Below are positions 21,512 through 33,605 of a DNA stretch of 64,000 nucleotides, in pieces. This DNA is from Pachypanchax playfairii (taxonomy: Eukaryota > Chordata > Actinopteri > Cyprinodontiformes > Aplocheilidae), in contig SSNP01000340.1 in the NCBI GenBank assembly GCA_006937955.1, positions 206,421 through 270,420 on the forward strand, given 5' to 3'. Below the pieces are notes generated by a model. The model searched no databases. It had not been told where the DNA came from and saw only the letters and a list, made by a program, of their open reading frames with translations. Each line of letters starts with the position of its first letter. Position 1 is the first letter of the stretch. The translations under genes and the position numbers were made by a program.

Positions 21512-22134
21512 TCCATGCTTTCATGTTGTTGACCCCAAATTCTGACCCTACCATCCGAATGTCGCAGCAGAAATCGAGACTCATCAGACCAGGCAACGTT
21601 TTTCCAATCTTCTATTGTCCAATTTCGATGAGCTTGTGCAAATTGTAGCCTCAGTTTCCTGTTCTTAGCTGAAAGGAGTGGCACCCTGCGTGGTCTTCTG
21701 CTGCTGTAGCCCATCTGCCTCAAAGTTCGACGTACTGTGCGTTCAGAGATGCTCTTCTGCCTACCTTGGTTGTAACGAGTGGTTATTTGAGTCACTATTG
21801 CCTTTCTATCAGCTCGAACCAGTCTGGCCATTCTCCTCTGACCTCTGGCATCAACAAGGCATTTCCGCCCACAGAAGTGCCGCTCACTGGATATTTTTTC
21901 TTTTTCGGACCATTCTCTGTAAACCCTAGAGATGGTTGTGCGTGAAAATCCCAGTAGATCAGCAGTTTCTGAAATACTCAGACCAGCCATTCTGGCACCA
22001 ACAACCATGCCATGTTCAAAGTCACTCAAAGTGAGTGCAGTTCTGTGGGCGGAAATGTCTTGTTGATGCCAGAGGTCAGAGGAGAATGGCCAGACTGGTT
22101 CGAGCTGATAGAAAGGCAACAGTGACTCAAATAA
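21512..22134 (-). pseudogene. Tc1-like transposase fragment with inverted duplication
   Basis: On the minus strand the helix-turn-helix region (SDFEHGMVVGARMAG, LLGFSRTTISRVYREW), linker (FCGRKCLVDARGQRRMARLV) and first catalytic Asp (NVAWSDESRF) are readable. The sequence ends just past GRVRIWGQQHESM at the N in 21511, so the second Asp and the Glu are missing. It is a different Tc1 lineage from the copies at 8942 and 46832. Upstream of the HTH, 22042-22134 is a 93-bp inverted copy of 21783-21875 (about two mismatches), so the apparent N-terminus is antisense of the linker region. No terminal repeats are visible. Confidence 0.85.
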
Positions 22135-23254
22135 AAATATCTCACCAGCCGCCACTGCGTAATACATAGCTGTCAAGGAATTAAAATCCCAGACAGATGT
22201 TTATATGAGCGATAAAAGAGGGTATACAGTAAGTTGAGTATTATGGATTAAAAGGAAACTTTAACGTGTTAGTTAAGACTAAATGTGGCTGATTATTCAT
22301 TTAACATGACAAATTCCCTATTTTATATATTTATTTTGGTTTAATGCCCCTAACTTGTAATACAGCAGTGCCCACAAGTGGATTAATTTCAACATAAAAG
22401 AAACACTGTCTAATATGTGTATATACAGTATGTGGTGTATACTGTATGTATACACTACACATTTATTTCATGTGGCTGCAGATTCACAGTGTGTGTTGAA
22501 TCATAGTCTTCTTTGAGTCTGCTCTAAAACAAAGTTTCAGGAGACCATTCCAGCTAGTAGCCATCACCCTCTGAAACATGCTATTAATTGTGTATAAATT
22601 ATAATTAGTTTATTTACATGACATTTAAAAAAACAGCCTCTTACAACAAAAATAACTTTGTATATTAACTAAGTTACATACAACATTAAAGGGACTCTAG
22701 GGAGGTTTAACAACAAATGTATAGAACTGTACAATTTCTTCCTCATACATGCTCCAACAATGTCCTGGTCACTAGAAAGAGCCCAGTCATTTTCACTACA
22801 GTTGCCTCTATATGCATGTAAAATCATTTAATTAGTTATTAATAGAGCTTGTTCGGGTCGAACACACGCCGTACTTTCCAAAGGCAATCGAATGCATCAT
22901 GAAGTCATGAGCATTCACGCTCAGTTGAATCGTTTGCTATCACTAGCTTAAAGCTGCAGAGAGAGGTAGCTTTTGAAGCATGGATTCTACTGAGAACAAG
23001 AGAGCACACTCCAAACCAGACACCAACCAAAAAAAAAAGGAACCAAAAGTTTTTCCAGCGTGACAAAAAGGGTGAAACTTGATTCGGATCAACAGAGGCA
23101 AAGATCGGATCAGCATTTGAGAAGTGGAAAAGGCTGATAGAATCTTGGTATGAGAAAAGACCCGCACTTTATTACTAAATACATGGGGAAAAGAGTTGTG
23201 TCAGGTTCTGTGAGCGACTGTACTGAGTGACTCATCTTCTCAGGAAGAAGATCT

Positions 23255-23659
23255 TTGGTTGGAGCGCTGGAACACCTGCTCGTTAAGCTGCGTGGGCAGA
23301 GAAGAACCAGTCGCTCATTCGGAGTTTGGCTGTGCTCCTGGCTGGAATACACTCGATGCTTCTGTGTCTCGGACTCTCCTGAGCTCTGTGAAACCCAGAG
23401 TCCTCCAAACCTGTCTCTAAGCCTGCATCGCCTGCATCTGCCTGCCCATTGCAACATTTTGCTCGCACAATCAGCAGCACATCCCTTCCTACCGGGAGCG
23501 CTTCCCACGCGTAAATCACTCTCGTAGCGTGGGACGAGTCTCATGCACGCTGCTGCGCGCACAGTTGAAAGGGTCTGATTGACTTTATTGGCAGCTATCA
23601 GCAACGTATTAAGCGTCACTAATGTTGTGCGCTGCTCACGTCCAGTGGAAAGCAGGGGT
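23255..23659. mobile_element. TIR element, CTTTCCACTGG family, rearranged copy
   Basis: The right end TCCAGTGGAAAGCAGGGGT matches copies at 8448 and 36015. Bases about 23456-23520 (TGCTCGCACAATCAGCAGCA region) are the inverse of 8345-8410. No left terminus was found, so the copy is truncated or rearranged. Confidence 0.5.
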
Positions 23660-23989
23660 AAGGCTGCTGTTACACGTTTGACCTGACGGAGCAATCGCAA
23701 GCCCAAAAATTTCAAAATCGCTTCTTGTCCCTTTAATAACAATTTGACAAAAGCTCAACTTTTGCAATAAACTTTAATGTTTTAGTAACCAAATGTCCTA
23801 AAAATAGAAAAAAAGTATAACACTTGCAGAACAAATGAAACTGAACATTAAAGAGCAACTCACCCTCAAAACAGCTTTTTTCTGCTAATAAACTGTATTA
23901 GTGGGTCTTTACCAATGCAACCTTTCAGTTTCTGGGCATTTTTTGACATTTATATGTAAACCTGTTAAATTCTACACTTTTTGGTCTAA

Positions 23990-24053
23990 AAACGTCTCAT
24001 TGCTGCCCTATTAGTATGTAAGTCGCTTTGGATAAAAGCGTCTGCTAAATGAC

Positions 24054-24086
<33 letters not shown>
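23990..24086 (+). repeat. L2/SINE-type 3' tail with (GTA)n
   Basis: TAAGTCGCTTTGGATAAAAG and CGTCTGCTAAATGAC form the 3' end shared by many fish L2-mobilised elements, followed by a TAG trinucleotide run (24055-24084). Only the tail is recognisable. Confidence 0.65.
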
Positions 24087-24088
<2 letters not shown>

Positions 24089-24962
24089 GGTTGAAAGGTG
24101 GCTACTGCATTTGAATTTTGTGATTGGCTGAAAGTGGTTCATGCCTACGTCAGCATCGTCTCGAAGACACGCCTCCTGGAGTATAAAACCATCTCTCAGA
24201 CAGACACACTTGCACTAGCTCGCCCGTTGTCTCGAGCTTCTCACCGAAGCTGCACAGAGGGATTTAGAGCAACTGGCTGAAAACTACGACAAACAGAATA
24301 ACTAATATGATTAAAATCTGGACAAAGACTTTATTTTACTGCAGTGATTGTGTGGATGTGATTTGTGCATGTTATATTGCTATTCAGACATTTACTCAGA
24401 CCCCTCTTAGCAACACAGCAGTAGCTTTAGCATTGTGGCTAACAACAATCAATCGGTAAACTACTCTGAAAACTACGACATAGAGAATACAGAACAGTGT
24501 ACAGAAGATTCTTCGTTTTTTTGTATTTTTACTTGTACGGATGTAAACGCTTTAATTATCTGTCACTTTGTTGCTGTTACAGATAAATTTCCCTGCTGAC
24601 TTGTATAATGAATAAAGAATTAAGCAAAGAAAAAATACCCTTTCCAAAAATTACACTTTCCAAGCAACTGTTAGCATGGACTTTTGAGTCATTCAAATAG
24701 AAGATCTCAGCGGACAAACAACAACTCATGTTTTATTAGAATTAATAGATTGTCTAATCCTTCTATATGGTGCCTTCATAGAATGCATTTTCAGTGCGGT
24801 AGCGCTTGTTAGATAAAGAATAATAAAAATAGTCTTTCTAATGCACGTTCTTTATCTCTTGAACATCTCCCATCATGTCCTGCTACAGGTATACACGAAG
24901 AACGCCTTTTGTTTTTTCGGGCAAAGAGCAACTTCCACTATGGAGGTTACATGACTTCCGGG

Positions 24963-25076
24963 ATGGCATTGAGGTATGGCCACTTCCAGCAAGTGTATCT
25001 GTCTGCAGCCTGCAAGACAGTGGGCGTGTCGTGTACTGACGTCACTTCACGACACGCCCACTACACGACACGCCGT
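24963..25076. repeat. Inverted repeat around TGACGTCA, copy 1
   Basis: GGGCGTGTCGTGTACTGACG and its inverse form a near-perfect palindrome centred on GACGTC, flanked by GCCTGCAAGACAG. The whole block recurs in inverse orientation at 26862-26965. The two may be the ends of one element, or two copies of a short palindromic element. TGACGTCA is also a CREB-type site, but nothing here shows regulatory use. Confidence 0.5.
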
Positions 25077-25134
25077 GGTTTCTTAAAGGTATATGAGCCC
25101 AAGGAGTTAGTAACGCAGTTTGCGCTTTCTTTAC

Positions 25135-25264
25135 CTACAATGAATATATTCAAAAGCGTACAAACGTTGATATTCTTTGATGCTGCTACGAGAAAATATC
25201 TACAATGAATATATTCAAAAGCGTACAAACGTTGATATTCTTTGATGCTGCTACGAGAAAATAC
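25135..25264. repeat. 65-bp tandem duplication
   Basis: Two direct copies of a 65-bp unit (25135-25199, 25200-25264) with no differences seen. The unit ends GCTACGAGAAAATA. Confidence 0.9.
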
Positions 25265-25860
25265 ATGAGAATTAATGAGCAAAATAATAATGAATCATGT
25301 CGGCCGTTGTGTATAAAATCTTAATGTCCATTTATTTGACGGGCGGGGGAGGAGGGGGCGGCTGTTATGTGTGATGGCAGTAATTTTATTCAGCCTTAAT
25401 ATAATGGGGAATTCATTTGTGAAATCATTCTGTAGGCTAGAGCAGTGTGATGAGCCTCCGTACTTTCTCTCTGATCACCAGCAGGGTCATCCGCAGCAAC
25501 CTGAGCTTAGAATGGAAAGTACTTAGATGTGGCGTGCCTCTCCTCAATCTCAGTAGCTGTCCCTCTTACCTGTAACACCTTCTGGCATTTGTTTGGAAGT
25601 CTGATTTCTTTATTCCACACACCACCACACATGCACTCACATCACTGATCACACACAACATAACTTTGTGTGCATCTCCCTCCTTTTGTGACAAACAACC
25701 ATTAAATACTTTTCTTTTTGGTCTGTCAAATGTGTTCATAGTGAAGCGGAAGATCTTAAACCATTAATTTTTAATCTGGTATTTGATGTACATGTTTTTT
25801 TTATGAATTTATGTCATGTGAATGGCTCTGTGAAATGTATAAACTGAATATGTTAACTTG

Positions 25861-26812
25861 CAGAAATTAAATCATGGTTCACCTCTAACTTTCTCAAACT
25901 CAATGGCAATAAAACTGAACTTCTTCTTGTCGGCACTAAAGCTTCAATCTCCAAAACAGCTTCTCTGTAACCACTGACAATGCCACAGTTTCCCCCTCCC
26001 CTCAGGTAAAGAGTCTGGGTGTCATCCTCGACAGCTCACTTTCTTTTCAAGCTCACATCGATAACATAACCCGTTCTGCTTACTTCCATCTACGCTCCAT
26101 AAATCATCTCTGCCCCTTCCTTACCCCCCACTCTGCCGCTATCCTGGTCCACAGTCTCGTCACTTCCCGTCTTGACTACTGTAACTCACTTTTCTTCGGT
26201 GTCCCCCACAAACTCCTCCATAAACTTCAACTGGTCCAGAACTCAGCAGCCCGCATTATCACCAGAACCCCCTCGTTCCACCACGTCACCCCTGTTCTCC
26301 AGCAGCTCCACTGGCTTCCAGTCAATTTCAGATTCACCTTCAAAATCCTTCTGCACACCTATAAGGCCATCCACAACCTGTCTCCCCCCTATCTGTCTGA
26401 CCTCATCCACATCGCCACTCCCTCCCGCTCTCTCAGGTCATCCTCCTCCCTCCATCTCACCGTTCCCTCTGCCCGTCTCAGCACCATGGGGAGCAGAGCT
26501 TTCAGTCGCTCTGCTCCCCGTCTCTGGAACTCCCTCCCCCCAGACATCAGAAACACAGACAGCTTCACCCTTTTCAAATCCAGACTCAAACCCCATCTGT
26601 TCAAAACTGCATATAATTTATAACTTTTCTGCTCATGTCCCCACTGCTCTTCACCTGTTGCTCTTATATATTTTAGCCTTTTTAGTGTATCTTTTTTATT
26701 ATTATCTATTTTAGCCTTTCATTGTACTTCCTTGTTCTTTTGTTATTTCTGTAAAGTGTCCTTGAGTGTCCTGAAAGGCGCTATCAAATAAAATGCATTA
26801 TTATTATTATTA
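25861..26812 (+). mobile_element. L2-type LINE 3' end (5'-truncated)
   Basis: The reading runs from SWFTSNFLKLNGNKTELLLV through LGVILDSSLSFQAHI, LVTSRLDYCNSLFFGV, NSAARIITRTPSFHHVTPVL and SRAFSRSAPRLWNSLPPDIR, the conserved RT thumb and C-terminal region of L2/CR1 LINEs. It stops near 26622. A short 3' UTR with GAAAGGCGCTATCAAATAAAATGC and an (ATT)n tail ends at 26812. At least one frameshift occurs near 25965. It begins in mid-RT, as typical of target-primed insertion that stopped early. The longer plus-strand frame 26172-26714 is an out-of-frame shadow. Confidence 0.85.
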
Positions 26813-26861
26813 ACTTCCTGTTTTATTTCGGCAGTCTTGCGTGGTTTGCCATGATTTCCGC

Positions 26862-26965
26862 TTCTGTAGCGGGTGTGTCGTGTAGTGACGTCACTACACG
26901 ACACGCCCACTACAAGACACGCCTCCGTCTTGCAGGCCGCAGGCAGACCCTCCTCACTTCCAGTG
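26862..26965. repeat. Inverted repeat around TGACGTCA, copy 2
   Basis: GTGTCGTGTAGTGAC and GTCACTACACGACAC make a perfect 30-bp palindrome (26875-26904). The flank ACGCCTCCGTCTTGCAGGCC is the inverse of the flank of copy 1 at about 25008-25030. It directly follows the L2 insertion. Confidence 0.6.
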
Positions 26966-27779
26966 GCTCCAGCTGGGTGCCTCTCAGGCCGAAGCCCTTG
27001 CGACTTATGCACATACACAACTGAACAAATTGCAGTTTGCAACTGCACAATTTCATTTTAGACTGCACAACTAGGGGTATATTGCATGTTAAAAAAGACT
27101 GTTTGGATTTAAATGCAGTTTTTAATAAATTGTGAACTCTTTTTTTTTTTTGTCTTTTTTTCTTCTTTTGACATTAAGTTCTTCTTAGAATCCTGGTTGA
27201 GATCCATAAACACATTATTCAAATACTTTTATCTTTAGATTTGATCAGAAGTTTGTATATAATTTGGATGATCCCCAAGTAGAGAGCTGAAGTAATATGG
27301 ATTTTTGAGAACTAGAACATGGCACCCCCTCCAACAGATGGGTGCATGCGCACTGCGTTACTGGATGCTAATATTTTCCCTACTGTCAATCATCATCATC
27401 GTTTCTATTCAGTGTGGTCTGGAAAAAATAATACTTCCATCATCACTACAAGTGACTTGGATATCACACACTGACTTTCACACTCACAATCACACAAAAA
27501 TCCATAAACGTCACATCATCGATCACCTGGATGAGTGGGACAATCTTTGGTTATCAAACCGCATTGCAGGCTGTTTGACAAGCAGTATTTGGAATAACAC
27601 CATTTAAAGTAACAGCATTACGCAATGTGTTTGAATAATCTTATATACAATTATATACAATTTCCAATGTTACAACACTGTTATTGTTACTGAACGTAAA
27701 ATGCAGTGCGTTACTATAAATCAATAAAACAAGCTGCGTAATGTGACTAGACATGCACAAACACATGGTTATATTGAGG

Positions 27780-27885
27780 CTGGGTGGCACAGCTGATAAG
27801 CTGGTCACCATAGTCTGGTGGGAAAGCGCTCGCCTCTTGTGCAGAGGACTGTGGTTTGATTCCCAGTGCTGACAGACCATGTGTT
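27780..27885 (+). repeat. tRNA-like SINE head
   Basis: It contains GGTTTGATTCCC, a good pol III B box, about 45 bp after an A-box-like TAGTCTGGTGGGAAAGCG. It is not a functional tRNA: no cloverleaf can be drawn with a paired acceptor stem. Confidence 0.4.
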
Positions 27886-27934
27886 GAAGAAACATCAGTT
27901 TTGGTGCCAAGTTTTATTTGCATAACACAAGGAA

Positions 27935-28079
27935 TTTGTTTTTTTCAGTAACAGTCAGTTACTTTCTCTGAGTTAACTGAATTACTCTACAAAAAAGTAA
28001 CTCGTTACCAATTACTTTTTGGAACAAGTAGTGAATAACTATAGCTAATTACTTTTTTAAAGTAACATTCCCAACACTG
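27935..28079. mobile_element. hAT-type terminal fragment (CAGTGTTGGG end)
   Basis: AAAGTAACATTCCCAACACTG (28059-28079) is the inverse of the CAGTGTTGGGAATGTTACTTT terminus of abundant fish hAT elements, and the interior GTAACTCGTTACCAATTAC fits. The other end was not located. Confidence 0.6.
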
Positions 28080-29308
28080 TTGACAGGCGACTAATGATTC
28101 TTGTTAGGTTTGTTCACTGGTGCCTCATGCCACACTTACCACCATAATTCTGCACCCATGGCCTACTGTCATAAAAATTGTATTGTCTGTTTTCTCTGAA
28201 GCTAAAATATCTCACCAAAATGCTACACATTATGGTAATGCCTCTTTAGGTCCAAGTTCTGGACCAAGCTCCTGGTTTTCTGGTGCATCTGATGTTCAGG
28301 GGATGTATGTGGTTTATAATCTCACCCATTGGAGTTTCAACATTTTGTCTGTCTCTGACTTAACTAGCACCACAGAAACACCACAGCACTGTATTTTTAA
28401 ATGATTTTATTGTTTAATTTACTTTTTCTTCCACGAATGCATAAATTAAATGAGTCCAGCATCTGTTGACTTTAGGTTTTAGCATACAGGACTGGTCTTT
28501 TGCTCTGTGAAACTGACACTGGCTGCATGTTCAGCTAAGCCCACATATGATGTCATATGTTTGGCTAGCTGCAGTCATCTAGCTGAACTGGGATCTTTCA
28601 CTTTATTTTGTATGAACTCTCTCTTACAGTTATGCCACCTCACTTAAAGCTTGGCAGAAAACCTCATACCACCTTCAAAAAGTACCTTTGCGCTGCCAGA
28701 CATCTGACTGTGTTCAACTATTTTGTGTGTAAACCATTGTGCTTGACATGTTTGTTTTTTGCTGCAAAGACTTGACTTCTTTGTTACTGCTAAAAAAAAA
28801 CAACATTTTGGCTTGGGGAGAACACACCCACTTTTCAGCTTCCTCTGTCTGTTGGGGTTGTTTGAGCAGCTGTGAAGCATTAGGGATCTGTCCCAATTCT
28901 GCCTTTATCGTGTTGTAGTTCATGTGCTGGGTTTTCCCCCATAAAAGACATACTCCAACAAACAGGACGGTGGGAGTTTTTTTCTTGTCCTGTTGAAAAC
29001 TGTTTCATTCTTGTCACTCTTTGTCATGATCTTTTTTCACTTTGTTGTAAATTGTTTTTGGTTTTTTTGTGGCGCAACACATCTCAGTGTATTTAGTGTG
29101 CCAGAGTTTTCCAATGCTTCTAAGTATCTGGGTGATTGGAGAAGAGTCTGTTTACCAAAGCATGAATCAGCGAGAGGTCAAGAAGCTTTATTTGCTCCTA
29201 TTTGAAGCAATTTATTCATTTTTTGATTAATAATTACTATTAGTTACATTTGAGTCTGTAAAAACCCTCTTTTCATCAAGCAGCTAACGAAGACATTTTT
29301 GTTTTTAC

Positions 29309-29602
29309 CTCTGAAGCAATATGCTCCATGCTTGTCAGTTGGGTCAGGGTAGTCAGTTTGGTTTTCATATTTGTAGAGTGTGCGAACCCCTACCAGACCT
29401 CCTCCACATTGAGGCCTGGGGATGTTGATGGGATACCGTACACTACCATCAGATAACCAGCCGTAGTCACAGCGATTTAGTCCTGCCTTCCATGCTGCAA
29501 ACAGCTGACCAGGGGATGCAAGTACAGCATTCTGTCTCTCACACTCCTCCCTCGCCTGCTGCCAGGTGAGCTTATTATTAATAGGAGGATAGAAGACATC
29601 AC
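29309..29602 (-). CDS. vcan: Lectican (versican-like) Link module 2 exon
   Basis: The 294-bp exon, between acceptor CTGTAG (29603-29608) and donor GTAAAA (29308), encodes a complete hyaluronan-binding Link module of 97-98 residues, phase 1 at both ends. The four Cys of the two conserved disulfides are present: REECERQ, NRCDYGW, PQCGGG and AYCF. GWLSDGSVRYPI and GVRTLYKYENQT are the most conserved blocks. CDYGWLSD with GGGLxGVRTLYxxENQT is closest to versican. DGSVRYPI also occurs in neurocan, so another lectican paralogue is the main alternative. The length equals that of the mammalian Link 2 exon. Link modules of the G1 domain bind extracellular hyaluronan and link protein. No stops or frame damage; evidently under constraint. 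Confidence 0.88.
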
Positions 29603-31086
29603 CTACAGACAGAGAATGAAAAAAACAAGTAAAGAAAAGACTAAACAACACTTAAAACATATCTACTATAGAATGTATTTAGAAATTCAAGAGCCATGCA
29701 AATAAATTCAGGTGGTTTGGGCAACCATGTCCCCTTAAATATGTTTACCAGTACTTGTGGTCACAATATAATTACAGTAAAAGTGAAAATACTTCTAAAA
29801 ATGTAAAAACATTTTAAAATATGTACATTTAAAAAAAAATTATTTATGCCATCAGAATAAAGAAGGATTATGGAACTGGAATGGCTGAGGAACAGATTGT
29901 TTATTGTTGCAGATATTGAGTAGACTGTGAAGATTCAAGGGAATACAAAGAAAAAAAAACAGGGAGGGATGAGGCAGAGAAGTAGATGAGCACAGGTGAG
30001 TCCAGGAAGGCAGGTAAACATTAGTGAGGAGAGTAAGAAATGCAGGTAAATAAAGTATACATTTCCACAAATTCCATGTGGCTTTAAATCAGTACTAAAT
30101 AACTTTTCCACAGCCATGTCTCAGACAGCCATTGCTGGAACCGGTGTTTTGTAGAAATATGCTACCTGTTGAGATGTGCTTCCGATTCCTTCTGCACATG
30201 TGCCGTTCCACAGTCTTGACTTCAATAAACAGATTTATCATTTATTTTTTTGTTTCTGTATTTTTCCATAAATACATTTTGCATATCAAAGAAATTCTCC
30301 CAGCACAGGAATGCTAAGTATGATGTTATTTTTACTTTCTTTGCATTGTCAGAGCAGCAGGCAAATGTTTGGACACACCCAGAGGAGAGAGTTACAATGG
30401 CCGACAAAGGACCCAGAGGGTTTTTATATAGAAAATATGAGGGAAGGATCATAAAAATATGCTTAAATAACTAACAGGGCACACTCGCCATAAACAATAT
30501 ACTGTATAAAGTTCGAATGACATCTCATTATGAAATAAGTTGTCCATTCTTACTAAAGCAATATTTTTTGACAGGGCAGCATAAATTGTCAGAACACCAC
30601 TTCCGGCTGTGACCCAAATTACTGAAGTTATTAAGTTTAATATAGGGGGAACAGAGGCGTCCAGAGTGATGTCTAAAATGAAGCTGGACATGTTTTTCGG
30701 TGAGTATCCACTTAGAGAAGTTTCAAAATAGTAGCTTAAAGTTTTAAAAGTTATTTTGCTTTAAGAACAGGGAGAACCTCTGATGAGACTCTGAGGTGAA
30801 TGCTTCTTTCAGTTTACTGGATGATTTTAATCTAGATGACCAAACCCCAGACCATAAACCTTAAACAACGGAACCCTAGCAAGCACATTAAAATCTATCA
30901 CTAATGTAGCAAAATAAAAAAAATACAAATACACAAAATAGTTTATATGTAGAAAATATCTAAAATTGAAAGTGTCAGAAATGTATATATAAACATTTAG
31001 ACATTTAAATAAACGTATTTTAAAAATTTCTGAATCATACATTTAAGTAATTTTTTTTCAAATATAACCTTTTTGATAAATCTGAA

Positions 31087-32318
31087 AGAGACCATTTCAT
31101 ACAAATTTCAGGACTTTGTGGTTATTTCTTAAGTATTTATCTGTAATATGAAACATGTTATATCTAAAAAACGTTAGGAAACACTGATTAACAGTTAAAA
31201 TTTGGCTGGTTTCGGCTCGTTCCTTCAGGCTTTGGGCAGCAGCTCATTCATATTCATTATTTGAATTTGCTGGACTCAGATTGGCTAACAAACTAGCCTA
31301 TGAGAGCACAGCATATTGTTTCCTGCCCCGGAGCGAATGGCAACAGCAGACGTTGGCTCTGTCCCAATACCCGCACTTGCGCCCTTCAAATGCGCGTTCC
31401 AGATGAGGGGCGCATGTGCGTAGGGTTTCCCGATTCTCCAAGAGTGGAGAGTCGTGCCCTTGGCTTCGCCCCTTTCGAATGCTTGATCCGCACTTCGCCA
31501 AAGCCCACATCAGAGCCGACTTCAGTGAAGCATATTACCCACAATGCATTGCTGCATGTGAATTTTGACGGAAGAAGAAAAAGGAGGTGGAACCATCCAG
31601 ACCAAAAAAACGTTTTCTCAAGTGTAGACTGCAAATAATCAATATTTCATTTTATTATCTAGATGTGTTATTGCAATCGATTGATTCTCTGTTGGAAAGA
31701 TGTATCACATATCTGATAAATAATATAATTAATTAATAACGGTACGGACGTGTGTTTTCGGACTTGATACACTAACAGTTTAATCACTTATTCTGTCTTA
31801 TACACCTCCTTTGGTTCCTTCGTTTCATTCCCCCTTAAAATAAATGCTTGTTGGTGTTTTAAAATCATTTCTAGTATGAAAATAACGCCCGATACTGCCA
31901 TTTTGGTTGTCATGGAGAAAGAATACTATGGCACATAGTGCTCGCTGTCCCAATACTGCTAATATGTTCGCACTTGTTCACTACGCACTTTGAACCCTTA
32001 TATGCCCTTCTGCTAAGTGCACTTTGTGACAGAGCCGTTTTCTCTTCCTGTTTGCGAGGTCTTATGCTAACAGCTTTTAGCCAACAGCATGCTAGGCGTG
32101 GTTTCAACTGTGGGAGCTGATGAATACTAACTAACAAAGGAGTTGTGACGAAACAAGATCGAACTCGGGTTTTATCGCCACCTGTGTAGTTTGAGAGATA
32201 AAAACTGAAAAAGAAGTTGTTGACCTGTTTTCACACCCACTATGAAGGTAAGAACACCTGTGGAGCTAAAATATTCAACAGAAACCTCAGAAAAACCGTT
32301 TTTAATGGAAGGGCCTCT
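31087..32318. mobile_element. TTAA-target MITE, AGAGGCCATT family, copy 3 (inverted, interrupted)
   Basis: It is the inverse of 17560-18114. It starts AGAGACCATTTC after TGAA (a mutated TTAA) and ends AAGGGCCTCT followed by TTAA (32319-32322). A separate 682-bp element is inserted at 31355-32036; without it the length is about 547 bp, close to copy 1 (555 bp). Confidence 0.8.
31355..32036. mobile_element. Nested TIR element GGCTCTGTCCC...
   Basis: GGCTCTGTCCCAATACCCGCACTT at the left and its imperfect inverse AAGTGCACTTTGTGACAGAGCC at the right are flanked by GTT on both sides (31352-31354, 32037-32039). Aligning the interrupted MITE with its other copies confirms that these are the insertion edges. 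It is non-coding. The 3-bp duplication suggests a Harbinger- or CACTA-like mechanism; superfamily not settled. Confidence 0.7.
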
Positions 32319-33044
32319 TTAAAAATATTTTAAACTGATGTAATGTGTCAAAAAATTACACAATAACTGTAAAAAATGTAGGAAATCTGGAAACTGTTTA
32401 AATGTCAACAATGTAGGTACTTCTCTAGAAAACAAAAATATATTTTGCATCTGAAATGAATAGCCTATAAAAATTGGCAAAGCATCTTTGGCTGGAGGGC
32501 GACTGTCTCAAGCCCCATCAGTCCCACTAAGGCCCCACCAGTCTGTGGCCCATTCATGGTTTCTCCATGTCATGCATGTTTAAATGATAATGGAATGAAG
32601 ATGCAGTTTACAAATGAAAACAAGACATAATTTTTTATTTGTGGTTCAACAGAATAATTTAATAAACAAACCTTTTGTTTGAAAAAAATTTTCAAACACA
32701 TGAAACAGAAATAATTGTTAAAATAGGTTGGAATTGAAAGCTCCTAGTGATATTAAGTGATATTTCAGGGTTATGGTTCTATTGACATCACGCCATTTCA
32801 GTGTGTGCACTGAGGCAGCTTGTAGCCAAGTATGAGTCAGCTCCTCCAAATCTGAGGTCATGATTCTTAGCTGTGAAAAGGTTGAATGCTCCTGCCACGT
32901 CCAAAATCAGCTTTTGCTTCAAGTGGGGAGTTTAAATATCTGGCTCTGTTTTTCCAGATTAACCGATCAATGGATTGTGGCTTTGTCTGCAGTAATCAGA
33001 AGGCCAATCCAGTCAGTCGTGCTCACTGTTGTGACTCTCTAGAT

Positions 33045-33605
33045 TTGACATCCAAATGCTTCAAAGTCAACTGTTAAAGACCTTTTATGACTCTGTGGTG
33101 GCTTCTGTCATTTCTCATAGTTGTATGTTGGAGTAGCTGTTTATCAACAGCTGAGAGGAAAAGGTTGGATAAACTCATCAGGAAGGCCAGCCCGGTTCTA
33201 GGATGCACCCTTGATCCAGTGCAGGTGGTGGGACAGAGTCTCCCACCTCATGTATGTAAATGTTGTTGAAATGCAAAGCTCCTTCAGTGACAGACTGCTG
33301 CATCCTAGGTGCATGAAGAAGCGTTACATTTATTTTCAACAGACTTTATTTACTTATTGGAAGCTACACGTTTATTTTTTCATGCACAGTTCAATGCACA
33401 ATTTGTACTTTTCAATTTTATGCATATTCTAATTACTTTAAGAACTGTACAGTACTCTGTTTTATAACTATGGTACATGATGTAAATATTTTTTCTTCGT
33501 TTGTAACATAGTGTGTGGTTCTGTTATGTTCTGTTTCCTGTTCAGTTTGTATATCTGCTGCTGCTGTTACGACCAAATGTCCCTTGTGGGACAATTAAAG
33601 GACTA
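33045..33605 (+). mobile_element. Rex1/CR1-like LINE 3' end
   Basis: LLKTFYDSVVASVISHS, STAERKRLDKLIRKASPVLG, CTLDPVQVVG and SFSDRLLHPRCMKKRY are the C-terminal RT-associated blocks of fish Rex1-like LINEs, in two frames with stops. The 3' UTR ends CTTGTGGGACAATTAAAGGA directly before the TTCTA repeat, the same end as the LINE at 4555-6512. The upstream part (32870-33045) may be further decayed sequence of the same copy. Confidence 0.75.

Larger units (their letters stand above)
3187..29308 (-). other. Intron between Link 2 and GAG-type exons (26 kb)
   Basis: The interval is bounded by the donor GTAAAA at 29308 and the acceptor AG at 3187. It is filled largely with the transposable elements listed separately. 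The remaining stretches (3190-4250 apart from a CA tract, 8450-8940, 22135-23250, 24490-24960, 25265-25860, 26960-27780, 28080-29308) are AT-rich non-coding sequence in which I see no exon. Confidence 0.75.

Noticed and set aside
26172..26714. 180-codon Ser/Pro-rich plus-strand frame
   Set aside because: It overlaps the L2 RT C-terminal reading in another frame; the conserved RT blocks lie in the alternative frame.
27790..27870. Possible tRNA gene
   Set aside because: A B box is present but the acceptor stem does not pair and the anticodon region is not placed correctly; a SINE-like head is more likely.
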